Made by a program: the position numbers and the translations under genes | The notes under the pieces: model-generated | The model's input: the letters and a program-made list of their open reading frames with translations, nothing else | The model's database searches: none | Told to the model about the DNA's origin: nothing | Part shown: positions 1-7,164 of the stretch, in pieces | Layout: each line of letters begins with the position of its first letter | Numbering within the stretch: position 1 is the stretch's first letter | Source: Ruminococcus sp. | GTDB taxonomy: Bacteria; Bacillota; Clostridia; Oscillospirales; Ruminococcaceae | Direction of reading: 5' to 3' | Length of the DNA: 48,792 nucleotides | NCBI GenBank assembly: GCA_014799805.1 | Contig: JAAVHJ010000022.1 | Span: 1 to 48,792 of the forward strand

Positions 1-178
1 GTCTGACTCAGTGCGCCATGTGAACATAAAATTGAACATTACTATATGCACTCAGCTTTCTGCTGAATGCTTTTTCATATTTCGTTTGCTTGGTAGCTAT
101 ATATACGGTGTTGCCTATATTATACCATAGTTTCTAACAGAAATCAATATTAATTGCTTATGTATATAATAAGAAAAA

Positions 179-233
179 CTTATTAATTTAATAAGAAATC
201 CATATTGATTTATTACAAAATGCATGTTATAAT
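179..233 (+). promoter_or_regulatory. Promoter and palindromic operator upstream of redox cluster
   Basis: A -35 box TTGATT at 205-210 and a perfect -10 box TATAAT at 228-233 are 17 bp apart and precede the flavodoxin gene. Just upstream, 179-195 reads CTTATTAATTTAATAAG, a perfect inverted repeat with 8-bp arms around one base. It contains the T-N11-A layout expected of LysR boxes. The LysR gene at 2554 lies in the same cluster, so this is a likely regulator site, by inference. Bases 1-178 show no gene I can support. Confidence 0.6.
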
Positions 234-266
234 ATGCTTATCAAATACAAACGGAGGTAAATTTCT

Positions 267-782
267 ATGGCAAAGATTTTAACTGTCTACTATTCCCGCA
301 AAGGTGAAAACTACTGGAACGGCAGTATAAAAAACATTTCAAAGGGCAATACAGAACGTATTGCGGAGTTTATTCAGGAAGCTGTCGGCGGAGACTTGTT
401 TGAGGTTGATACTGTATGTCCCTATGATAAGGATTACTACAAGTGCATTGATGAAGCTAAAAAAGAACTGCATGACAATGCACGTCCAAAAATTAAAGCA
501 TACCCTGAAAATTTTGAGAAGTATGAAATAATTTTCGTTGGCTATCCAAACTGGTGGGGAACTATGCCTATGTGTATGTTCACACTTCTTGAAAAGTATG
601 ACCTTACTGGAAAAATTATTATCCCGTTCTGCACAAATGAGGGTAGTGGTATGGGTTCAAGTGAACATGACCTTAAAAAAATTTGCAAGGGTGCTATTAT
701 AAAAAATGGTTTGTCTATACATGGTGCAGAGTCAGAAAACGCTAGAATGAAAGTTTCTGCATGGGCAAAGAAGTCTATCTGA
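267..782 (+). CDS. Flavodoxin family protein
   Basis: A 171-residue flavodoxin-like protein, presumably a cytoplasmic FMN-binding electron carrier or NAD(P)H-dependent reductase. The N-terminus (ILTVYYSRKGE, then GNTERIAEFI near residues 27-36) forms the first strand and phosphate-binding loop. The stretch YPNWWGTMPM near residues 93-102 is the typical WWGTxP flavin loop of the flavodoxin_4 type. The start is set by CGGAGGTAA eight bases upstream. It is the first gene of a run of + strand redox genes behind the promoter at 205-233. The next gene starts about 20 bases after its stop, so co-transcription is likely. The physiological partner is not visible. Confidence 0.85.
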   Translation: MAKILTVYYSRKGENYWNGSIKNISKGNTERIAEFIQEAVGGDLFEVDTVCPYDKDYYKCIDEAKKELHDNARPKIKAYPENFEKYEIIFVGYPNWWGTMPMCMFTLLEKYDLTGKIIIPFCTNEGSGMGSSEHDLKKICKGAIIKNGLSIHGAESENARMKVSAWAKKSI

Positions 783-802
783 AACGGAAGGAGAATAAAA
801 AC

Positions 803-1654
803 ATGAATACAATTTTACTTAACGACGGAAATAAAATTCCTGCTGTCGGATTTGGAGTGTTTATGATTCCGAATGATGGCTCAACATATAGAGCAGTTAC
901 TGAAGCACTGAAAGTAGGGTATAGACATATTGACACTGCCGCTGCATACTTCAACGAAGAGGAAGTCGGAAAAGCAATAAAAGACAGTGGCATTCCAAGA
1001 AAGGAAATATTTGTTACAAGCAAATTGTGGCTTCAAGACTATGGCTATGAACCAGCTAAGAAAGGTATAGAAACTTCTCTCACAAAACTTGATATAGAAT
1101 ATATTGATTTATATCTGCTTCATCAGCCATACGGTGACGTTGTCGGAGCGTGGGAGGCTTTGGAAGAGGCAAAATCTCAGGGAAAAATAAAATCAATAGG
1201 TGTAAGCAACATGACTCCGAAAATCTGGAATGAATTTATTCCGCAGTTCAGAACCTTACCAGCAGTTAATCAGGTGGAATGTAATCCGTTATTCCAGCAA
1301 AAAGCCTTGCGTGAAATACTTGACAAGAATAACGTGAAACTTGAAGCATGGTATCCTTTAGGACATGGCAACAAAATGCTTATTGAAAATCCAATTATTA
1401 CTGCCATTGCTGAAAAGTACGGTAAAAATGCTGGACAGATTATTCTGCGTTTTGAGGTGCAGGAAGGATTCATTGTTCTGCCAAAATCAACAAACCCTCA
1501 AAGAATTGCAGGAAATATTGACATTTTTGATTTTGAATTAACCATAGAAGAAATGGAAAGCATAAGAAAACTTGATACTGGAAAAGGCTCTCATAATCCC
1601 GAAGCGGAGGGCGTTGGGGAAACTCTTCTTGCAAATTTCAAAATTCATGACTGA
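803..1654 (+). CDS. Aldo/keto reductase
   Basis: A 283-residue NADPH-dependent aldo/keto reductase of the 2,5-diketo-D-gluconate reductase type. The catalytic tetrad is visible: Asp44 and Tyr49 in HIDTAAAY, Lys74 in VTSKLW and His107 in LLHQP. GVSNM and the C-terminal LPKSTNPQRI supply the cofactor-binding signatures. An in-frame start at 761 exists, but it would overlap the previous gene and has no ribosome binding site. GGAAGGAG at 785-792 places the real start at 803. Flanked by two flavodoxins, it probably reduces aldehydes or ketones in a shared redox or detoxification pathway (inference). The substrate cannot be read from sequence. Confidence 0.9.
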   Translation: MNTILLNDGNKIPAVGFGVFMIPNDGSTYRAVTEALKVGYRHIDTAAAYFNEEEVGKAIKDSGIPRKEIFVTSKLWLQDYGYEPAKKGIETSLTKLDIEYIDLYLLHQPYGDVVGAWEALEEAKSQGKIKSIGVSNMTPKIWNEFIPQFRTLPAVNQVECNPLFQQKALREILDKNNVKLEAWYPLGHGNKMLIENPIITAIAEKYGKNAGQIILRFEVQEGFIVLPKSTNPQRIAGNIDIFDFELTIEEMESIRKLDTGKGSHNPEAEGVGETLLANFKIHD

Positions 1655-1667
1655 TTTGGGGGGAACT

Positions 1668-2156
1668 ATGAAAACACTGATTTTATACTATTCACAGGCA
1701 AGAGGAAATACACGTCGAATTGCCAGAATGATACAAAAATATACTGGTGCTAATATTGCTGAAATAGAAACTGTTGTTTCCTATACAGGCAGTTATGATG
1801 ATATTGTCAATCAGGGACAGGAAGAAGTAAATTCTGGTTTTATGCCTGAAATTAAGCCTTTGTCCGTGAATCTTAGCGACTATGACAGAATTATTCTCGG
1901 AACTCCGACATGGTGGTATACAATGGCTCCAGCTATGAAAACTTTTCTTAATCAGTACGATTTGTCTGAAAAAAATATCATTCTTTTTCAGACACATGGC
2001 GGTTGGGAAGGTCATGTATTCAAGGATATGAAATCTATGATAAAAGGTAATGTTACAGAAGAGTTTGCAGTACAATTTGATTCCACGGGTGGAAGTCAGC
2101 TTATTACTCCCATTCCAGAAATTGAAGTATGGATTAGAAGTATAGCCAATGACTGA
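1668..2156 (+). CDS. Flavodoxin family protein
   Basis: A 162-residue flavodoxin starting MKTLILYYSQARGNTRRIA, with the FMN phosphate loop in residues 8-16 and the flavin loop GTPTWWYTMAPAM near residues 80-92. It is shorter than the flavodoxin at 267 and only distantly similar, so the pair does not look like a recent duplication. A longer in-frame reading from 1572 runs inside the reductase gene and is not used. The G-rich TTGGGGGGAAC just before 1668 serves as ribosome binding site. Its 3' end overlaps the following gene by 8 bases, which suggests translational coupling. Confidence 0.85.
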   Translation: MKTLILYYSQARGNTRRIARMIQKYTGANIAEIETVVSYTGSYDDIVNQGQEEVNSGFMPEIKPLSVNLSDYDRIILGTPTWWYTMAPAMKTFLNQYDLSEKNIILFQTHGGWEGHVFKDMKSMIKGNVTEEFAVQFDSTGGSQLITPIPEIEVWIRSIAND

Positions 2157-2535
2157 CGAAAACAAAATCATAGCATTGTACAAAGAAATGTATTATGCTA
2201 TGATTAACAAGAATGAGGCAGTACTGGAACGCATACATGACGATAATTTTATACTGATTCACATGACCGGTATGCGACAATCAAAAAAAATATATATTTC
2301 TTCAATCATGGACGGAACACTGAATTATTATTCCTCACAGCATGAAAACATACAGGTGAAGATTACAGGCGATTCAGCCAGATTAATTGGACAAAGCTGT
2401 GTAAATGCTTCTGTTTTCGGCGGAAATTGTCACACATGGCGTTTACAGCTTGCATTCCAGCTTGTCAAAAAAATAATGACTGGTATTTTACAATGGCAGT
2501 CGCTTCAACTTACTGATTTAAAGATTCTAAAATAA
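2149..2535 (+). CDS. SnoaL-like (NTF2 fold) protein with a C-terminal frameshift
   Basis: A small protein of the SnoaL/nuclear transport factor 2-like family, a fold of about 120 residues common beside redox enzymes. The first 106 codons match the family pattern, with LYKEMYYAMINKNEAVLERI and the central HTWRLQLAFQLVKK. After the A7 run at 2467-2473 the reading becomes unlike the family. Re-reading one A there gives NNDWYFTMAVASTY and a stop at 2514-2516, which is the expected family ending. One A has therefore been lost from an A8 run, or slippage at the run restores the frame. The gene overlaps the upstream flavodoxin by 8 bases. As read, the product carries a wrong 23-residue tail. Confidence 0.7.
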   Translation: MTDENKIIALYKEMYYAMINKNEAVLERIHDDNFILIHMTGMRQSKKIYISSIMDGTLNYYSSQHENIQVKITGDSARLIGQSCVNASVFGGNCHTWRLQLAFQLVKKIMTGILQWQSLQLTDLKILK

Positions 2536-2553
2536 AAAAATAGTTGGTGAATT

Positions 2554-3441
2554 ATGCTAAAACAAATCAAATATTTTCAGTCGGTCGTAAAGCATAGAAG
2601 CTTTACTGAAGCCGGCGAAGAGCATTATATATCACAGTCAGCGATTTCGCAACAGATTAAGTCACTCGAAAATGAGTTAGGTGTGGAGTTGCTGAAACGC
2701 TCAAAGAGAAGTTTTACATTAACACCTGCTGGTGAGTATTTTTATAACAAGAGCCTTGTTCTTGTTGCGGACTTGGAGGCAATCTGTCGTGAAACTCAGC
2801 ATATAGCGGGTTACAGAGGTGAACTGCTTAAAATTGGAGTTCTAAGATGTTACAGTGGTAACGAATTCCAGAGTACAGTTGCAGTATTTTCAGCACAGTT
2901 TCCAGACGTTTTCGTTGAAATAAGTCATGGAAATCATGATGAACTTTATGATAAACTCCGACATGATGAAATTGATATTGTGCTGAATGACCAACGCAGA
3001 GTATTTTCAGACAAATATTATAATATTATTCTCAGTGAACAGGAATACAGCATTGAAATTTCTGCGAAAAATCCTATTGCTGAGCTTGAATGTGTCAGCA
3101 TAGAGGACTTGAAAAATATTCCGTGTATACTTATCTCCAACAAAGAACAGCAGGAAACAGAACGAAAATTTTATCAGAATGACTTAGGATTTCCCAGCGA
3201 GATAATTTTTGTTGAATGTCTTGAAGATGCCAGAATGCTATTGATTCAAGGTAAAGGGTTCATGCCTGTTGAGGGTAGTAAAAAATATGTACAACTTGGA
3301 GCGGTCTCAAAGCAAATAATGCTGACAAGAAATGACAAGCCAATTATCCGAAAATATTGTGCTTTTATAAAGCAAAATAATCCTATAAAACATACAAAAG
3401 AATTTATTGAAATTCTGAAAAATGAATTTGCAAAGGAGTAA
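2554..3441 (+). CDS. LysR family transcriptional regulator
   Basis: A 295-residue LysR-type regulator. Residues 1-60 form the winged helix-turn-helix (FQSVVKHRSFTEAGEE, SQSAISQQIKSLENELGVELL). The rest is the periplasmic-binding-protein-like effector domain. LysR genes usually diverge from their targets, but this one lies within the same-strand cluster between the SnoaL-like gene and the dehydrogenase. It most likely senses a small redox-related ligand and controls the cluster through the palindrome at 179-195 (inference). The next gene starts only five bases after its stop, so regulator and dehydrogenase are co-expressed. Confidence 0.9.
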   Translation: MLKQIKYFQSVVKHRSFTEAGEEHYISQSAISQQIKSLENELGVELLKRSKRSFTLTPAGEYFYNKSLVLVADLEAICRETQHIAGYRGELLKIGVLRCYSGNEFQSTVAVFSAQFPDVFVEISHGNHDELYDKLRHDEIDIVLNDQRRVFSDKYYNIILSEQEYSIEISAKNPIAELECVSIEDLKNIPCILISNKEQQETERKFYQNDLGFPSEIIFVECLEDARMLLIQGKGFMPVEGSKKYVQLGAVSKQIMLTRNDKPIIRKYCAFIKQNNPIKHTKEFIEILKNEFAKE

Positions 3442-3446
3442 ATTAT

Positions 3447-4277
3447 ATGAAAGATGTAATGATTTTAACAGGTACAGGGCAAATTGGAATGGCAATTGCA
3501 AGAAGAATGGGTCATGGAATGAAGATTGTCATTGGTGACAGGAAGTCTGAAAATGCAAATGCTATCGCTAACATCATGAATCAGGCTGGTTTTGACTGTG
3601 AAGCTATGGAAATGGACTTGTCCTCACGTGATTCAATAAAATCAATCATTGCTGAAGCTCAGAAGTACGGCGAAATTAAAATGCTTGTAAATGCTGCAGG
3701 CGTTTCACCATCACAAGCACCTATTGAAGCAATTTTAAAAGTTGACCTTTATGGTACAGCAGTACTTCTTGAGGAAGCTGGCAAGGTAATTGCAAATGGC
3801 GGTGTTGGTGTGACAATTTCAAGTCAGTCTGGTTGGAGAATGCCACAGCTTACCGCAGAAGAAGATGCTTTACTTGCTACAACTCCTACTGAAGAATTAC
3901 TTAATCTTGAAATTCTCAAACCTGAAAATATTAAGGATACGCTTCATGCTTACCAGATAGCGAAACGCTGTAATGAAAAGCGTGTCATGGCTGAGTCTGT
4001 GAAATGGGGCGAACGTGGTGCAAGAATCAATGCTATTGCACCAGGAATTATTGTAACACCGCTTGCACTTGACGAATTCAACGGGTCCCGTGGTGATTTT
4101 TATAAAAATATGTTTGCAAAGTGTCCAGCAGGCAGACCTGGCACTGCCGATGAGGTTGCAAATGTTGCAGAGTTACTCATGTCCAACAAAGGAGCATTTA
4201 TTACAGGCTCAACATTCCTTATTGATGGTGGTGCAACATCTTCATATTTCTATGGAGCACTTAAACCAGAAAAATAA
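3447..4277 (+). CDS. Short-chain dehydrogenase/reductase
   Basis: A 276-residue SDR-family oxidoreductase. The cofactor loop reads TGTGQIG (residues 8-14), a variant of the usual TGxxxGIG. NAAG is at residues 82-85, serines stand near 125-128, and the active-site YxxxK is Tyr169-Lys173. The C-terminal AIAPGIIVTP and the final GSTFLIDGG match the family. AAAGGAG precedes the ATG. It is the last gene of the redox cluster and is followed by a terminator at 4283. The substrate is unknown; a xenobiotic or secondary alcohol is possible. Confidence 0.9.
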   Translation: MKDVMILTGTGQIGMAIARRMGHGMKIVIGDRKSENANAIANIMNQAGFDCEAMEMDLSSRDSIKSIIAEAQKYGEIKMLVNAAGVSPSQAPIEAILKVDLYGTAVLLEEAGKVIANGGVGVTISSQSGWRMPQLTAEEDALLATTPTEELLNLEILKPENIKDTLHAYQIAKRCNEKRVMAESVKWGERGARINAIAPGIIVTPLALDEFNGSRGDFYKNMFAKCPAGRPGTADEVANVAELLMSNKGAFITGSTFLIDGGATSSYFYGALKPEK

Positions 4278-4282
4278 AAAGT

Positions 4283-4319
4283 CTCAATTCTGAAATATAC
4301 ATTTAGATTTGAGTTTTTT
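4283..4319 (+). terminator. Intrinsic terminator of redox cluster
   Basis: CTCAA at 4283-4287 pairs with TTGAG at 4309-4313, and the stem continues inward with several A-T pairs and a few mismatches. A T6 tract at 4314-4319 follows. It lies just after the dehydrogenase stop codon. Confidence 0.6.
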
Positions 4320-4463
4320 CTAAGTTTGTTAATTAAATGGATTATGTTATCCCAAGATTTACCAAAAAATTATGAAATCTGTACTGTTTATGTCGAAGCT
4401 ATACTTGTTATTTTTTATCTGCATACTCCGAATACTTCACATATTTCTTTTATTGTATGTTTT

Positions 4464-4491
4464 GAGGGCAAGTGTTTTACAACTTGCTCTC
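4464..4491 (+). other. Stem-loop in the intergenic stretch
   Basis: GAGGGCAAGT (4464-4473) pairs with ACTTGCTCTC (4482-4491), ten pairs with one G-U, around an 8-base loop. The following TTAAATTTTTATT is moderately T-rich, so this may be a second terminator. I see no gene between 4278 and 4809: the open frame at 4326-4541 lacks a ribosome binding site and has no protein-like composition. Confidence 0.5.
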
Positions 4492-4590
4492 TTAAATTTT
4501 TATTGTCAATGATATTTCTATTTTATCATATTTCCAATTAAAGCTATTTATTTAATATCAGTATCTAAATAAACTGTTTTTCTTCTGTTT

Positions 4591-4749
4591 TGTTGCATAA
4601 TTCATTAAAATGTTGCGTAAATACATGCTATTGAATATAATGTTGCATGTTATGTTACAGCATTGCGTAAACAAAAAAATAATTAGGCTGTGTTGCAATT
4701 ATTTAGAGTTTGTTGCAATTCTGCAAAAGATATTGATTTTTACGCAACG
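4591..4749 (+). repeat. Helically phased TGTTGC box array (putative operators)
   Basis: Six direct copies of a box like TGTTGCRTAA begin at 4591, 4611, 4641, 4661 (CATTGCGTAA), 4691 and 4711. The spacing alternates exactly 20, 30, 20, 30, 20 bases. A seventh, inverted copy (TTACGCAACG) occupies 4740-4749, between the promoter boxes of the next gene. Steps of two and three helical turns place every box on the same DNA face, as expected for cooperative binding. The downstream gene starts with an HTH domain, so autoregulation is the simplest inference. Replication-type iterons are an alternative, but no replication gene is present. Confidence 0.7.
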
Positions 4750-4766
4750 ATATGGTAAGATATAAT
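4733..4766 (+). promoter_or_regulatory. Promoter of HTH-PIN-ankyrin locus
   Basis: TTGATT at 4733-4738 and TAAGAT at 4756-4761 are 17 bp apart, and TATAAT follows at 4761-4766. The inverted TTACGCAACG box lies in the spacer, so a protein bound there should block RNA polymerase. Confidence 0.6.
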
Positions 4767-4809
4767 CACGAAAGATAATCCTGTGAACACAGTCAAGGAG
4801 GAATTAGCG

Positions 4810-6132
4810 ATGACTAAAAGAGAAATGGAATTTTTGGGAGGGCGAATGACCCAACTTCGTGAAAAAAATGGAGTAAAAAGCCTCCAAGCTATGATGAAAC
4901 AGCTACAATCCAGTGATAAAGAAGAATATCAAGTCTATAATAAATCAACACTCTCAAGAGCCGAAAACGGTTCTGCTGGGGAAAAGACTATTGTTAAATG
5001 GGCAAAAGCCTATTGTTATGTATTCAACTATTCTGAAAAACAAACTGAACAATTCCTAAGAGGTGACAAAATCGCTGTTCCAGATACATCAGCACTTTTG
5101 AAAAACCCTCAGTTGGTGGATGAACTTGGTGAGGAATATAATATTGTTGTTATTCCCGACATTGTTATTCGAGAACTTGACAGCATTAAAAATTCAAATA
5201 CAGGTACTCTGGGTAAGCGAGCATGGGAGATTATTAAAGGAATTGGTTATGGTGAGCGAATTGTCAAGATGAAATACAGTGGCGATAAATCTATTAAAAA
5301 AGATGAACAGATTATTGCAGTAGCCAAAGATGCCGCTGAAAAATATGGCTGCGAAGTACAAATTATTACAGATGATGCTGACTACTCAGCATTTTTGAAG
5401 GGTGATGATACAGTAACTGCGTTACATTTAAGAGAGTATATGATAACAAAGCAAAAACTTATCAACATGAACGGGCTTGTAGAGCTTGATAAATACTATG
5501 CTGATGATTACTCCGACATTATTCCTCCTAATGAAGATGAGATCAATGCTTTTCTGCCTGATGGAAACACCCTGATAATATCAACAGTAAGAAATCGTAA
5601 ATACAGTTTTGAGCAAAGGAAGGCTAAAATACAATGGCTTATTGCCCATAGTGCTGATATTGACAAGAGAGATTGCAAACATAGATACTTTCCTCCTCTT
5701 ACTCACGCAATCCAGATGACTGACTATAATATGTTTATTTTCCTTCTGAATGAATGCCATGCTAATCCGAATGTAGGCAGTCGTAATCCCCATGATGCAG
5801 GAAAACTCAGACAGAAAGACATAAAACGTGAAAAGAATGAAGGTAATATGCCATTAATGGTTGCAGCTTGGGACGGAAAAGTAGAATTTGTGAAAGCTCT
5901 CTGTGCAGATGAAGGAACAAGTATAAATCAACAAGATGCTAATGGTTTCACTGCTTTGATAAAGGCTTGTTATTGGGGTTTCTTAAAATGTAGAGATATA
6001 CTGTTAGAAACAGGAGCAGATATAAAAATTGTAGATATAGATGGTTTAACTGCTGAGGATCATTATAATGGGTATCTTGAAACAGGAAGAAAAAAATCAA
6101 ATAAGCAGAACAAGAAAGGAAGGCGTTTCTGA
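4810..6132 (+). CDS. HTH-PIN-ankyrin fusion protein
   Basis: A 440-residue protein with three parts. Residues 8-60 resemble an XRE-type helix-turn-helix (MTQLREKNGVKSLQAM, then STLSRAENG). Residues 88-212 resemble a PIN nuclease domain (VPDTSALL, PDIVIRELDSI, IITDDADYSAFL). Its acidic residues Asp92, Glu122, Asp165 and Asp188-191 are in the expected order, so metal-dependent RNA cleavage is plausible. Residues 295-420 contain ankyrin-like repeats (MPLMVAAWDGKVEFVKAL, FTALIKACYWGFLKCRDILLETGAD). A GTG start at 4783 is possible, but AAGGAGG at 4795-4801 fits the ATG at 4810. Its stop overlaps the next start as TGATG. The function is unknown to me; it could act as self-regulated toxin-like nuclease and sensor. 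Confidence 0.75.
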   Translation: MTKREMEFLGGRMTQLREKNGVKSLQAMMKQLQSSDKEEYQVYNKSTLSRAENGSAGEKTIVKWAKAYCYVFNYSEKQTEQFLRGDKIAVPDTSALLKNPQLVDELGEEYNIVVIPDIVIRELDSIKNSNTGTLGKRAWEIIKGIGYGERIVKMKYSGDKSIKKDEQIIAVAKDAAEKYGCEVQIITDDADYSAFLKGDDTVTALHLREYMITKQKLINMNGLVELDKYYADDYSDIIPPNEDEINAFLPDGNTLIISTVRNRKYSFEQRKAKIQWLIAHSADIDKRDCKHRYFPPLTHAIQMTDYNMFIFLLNECHANPNVGSRNPHDAGKLRQKDIKREKNEGNMPLMVAAWDGKVEFVKALCADEGTSINQQDANGFTALIKACYWGFLKCRDILLETGADIKIVDIDGLTAEDHYNGYLETGRKKSNKQNKKGRRF

Positions 6133-6962
6133 TGATTGACTGTGCTTGCATAAGTATAAACAATCATTGTAACTTAAATTGCACCCATACTCCTGAAAAG
6201 ACTGAATATCTCACAGAAAACAATATGAATGTGTATAAGATACTTAATAATATTAAAAATCATATTGACAAGTATAATATATCAGGATTCAAACTTGGCT
6301 GTGTTGGTAATGGAGAACCACTTCTCGATTATGATTCTTTGCGTGCATATATAAATTATATCAGTGACTATCTTGCTGATGGCAGGATAGCTGCTTACAC
6401 CATAACAAACGGAACACTGGTAACAGAGGAAATTCTCTACTTTTTTAAGACTTACAAAGTCAATATAGGATTCTCGATAGATGGTATATCACAAATACAT
6501 AACAAATACAGGTGCAATACTCATATTGCAGTTTTAGATGCAATAGAAATGTTCCGTATGGTAAACGGTCACTATCCTTCAATGAACTGTACAGTAAGCA
6601 GAGATGTACTTGACAGAACTGAGGAAACAATCGCTTTCTTTGAACCGTTCGGCAACAAGATTACTTTCTCTCGAATGATAGGAAAGAATGGCATCACGCT
6701 ATATGAATTCCAAAACTTTCTTGATAAGGCAAAAGTAAAGTTAAATATCCGTACAGGAGGTTATGACTGCACAATGTATGGTGGTATGTGTGGGGCAGGT
6801 ATAAATAATATCTTCTACGCTAATGGTAAGATATATATCTGTGGAAACTGTGTTGATTTGCCCGCAATAGCAGATGCTGATACTCCGCTTGATATGATAA
6901 AGCCTGATATTCCTGAATTTAATCGGAATACTTGTTTTAGAGAAATACTGAAAAAATCATAA
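6132..6962 (+). CDS. Radical SAM-like protein lacking the third cluster cysteine
   Basis: A 276-residue protein with radical SAM layout: CNLNC at residues 13-17, the SAM-contacting GNGEP motif near residues 59-63, ITNGTL, and FSIDG. The usual CxxxCxxC would place a third cysteine at residue 20, but the sequence reads CNLNCTHT with threonine there. The C-terminal part keeps several cysteines (GGYDC, GGMCGAG, YICGNC, NTC), which resemble a shortened SPASM/Twitch region binding an extra iron-sulfur cluster. Translation is coupled to the PIN protein by a one-base overlap. The enzyme may be degenerate, or another residue may complete the cluster. The substrate is unknown. Confidence 0.7.
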   Translation: MIDCACISINNHCNLNCTHTPEKTEYLTENNMNVYKILNNIKNHIDKYNISGFKLGCVGNGEPLLDYDSLRAYINYISDYLADGRIAAYTITNGTLVTEEILYFFKTYKVNIGFSIDGISQIHNKYRCNTHIAVLDAIEMFRMVNGHYPSMNCTVSRDVLDRTEETIAFFEPFGNKITFSRMIGKNGITLYEFQNFLDKAKVKLNIRTGGYDCTMYGGMCGAGINNIFYANGKIYICGNCVDLPAIADADTPLDMIKPDIPEFNRNTCFREILKKS

Positions 6963-6981
6963 GCAGAATGGATTTTAATAT

Positions 6982-7131
6982 ATGATTGCCACTATTAATA
7001 GAATATCAATAAATATGAGCGAATGCAAAGCTGACTTTGCTAATTTTATGATAACTTTGAAAATTGCTGAAGAAGTGAAGCATGTGCATGGGATCATAAA
7101 TAAAGTTCCAAAGACAGCTTTTAACAGCTAA
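6982..7131 (+). CDS. Possible small protein (49 aa)
   Basis: An open frame between the radical SAM gene and the kinase fusion, starting MIATINRISINMSECK and ending KTAFNS. Its composition looks protein-like and it fills most of the 202-base gap. No clear ribosome binding site precedes it, and a second ATG lies at 7015. It could be a small component of the locus, a coupled leader, or chance. I recognise no family. Confidence 0.35.
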   Translation: MIATINRISINMSECKADFANFMITLKIAEEVKHVHGIINKVPKTAFNS

Positions 7132-7164
7132 AAAAATAGAAATAAGAAAATGAGGTAATGTCTA

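Noticed and set aside
4326-4541. 71-codon open frame in the intergenic stretch
   Set aside because: No ribosome binding site, hydrophobic AT-driven composition, and it covers a stem-loop at 4464-4491.
4591-4749. CRISPR array or plasmid iterons
   Set aside because: The boxes are only 10 bases and the gaps are 10 or 20 bases, far from CRISPR sizes. No cas or replication gene is nearby.
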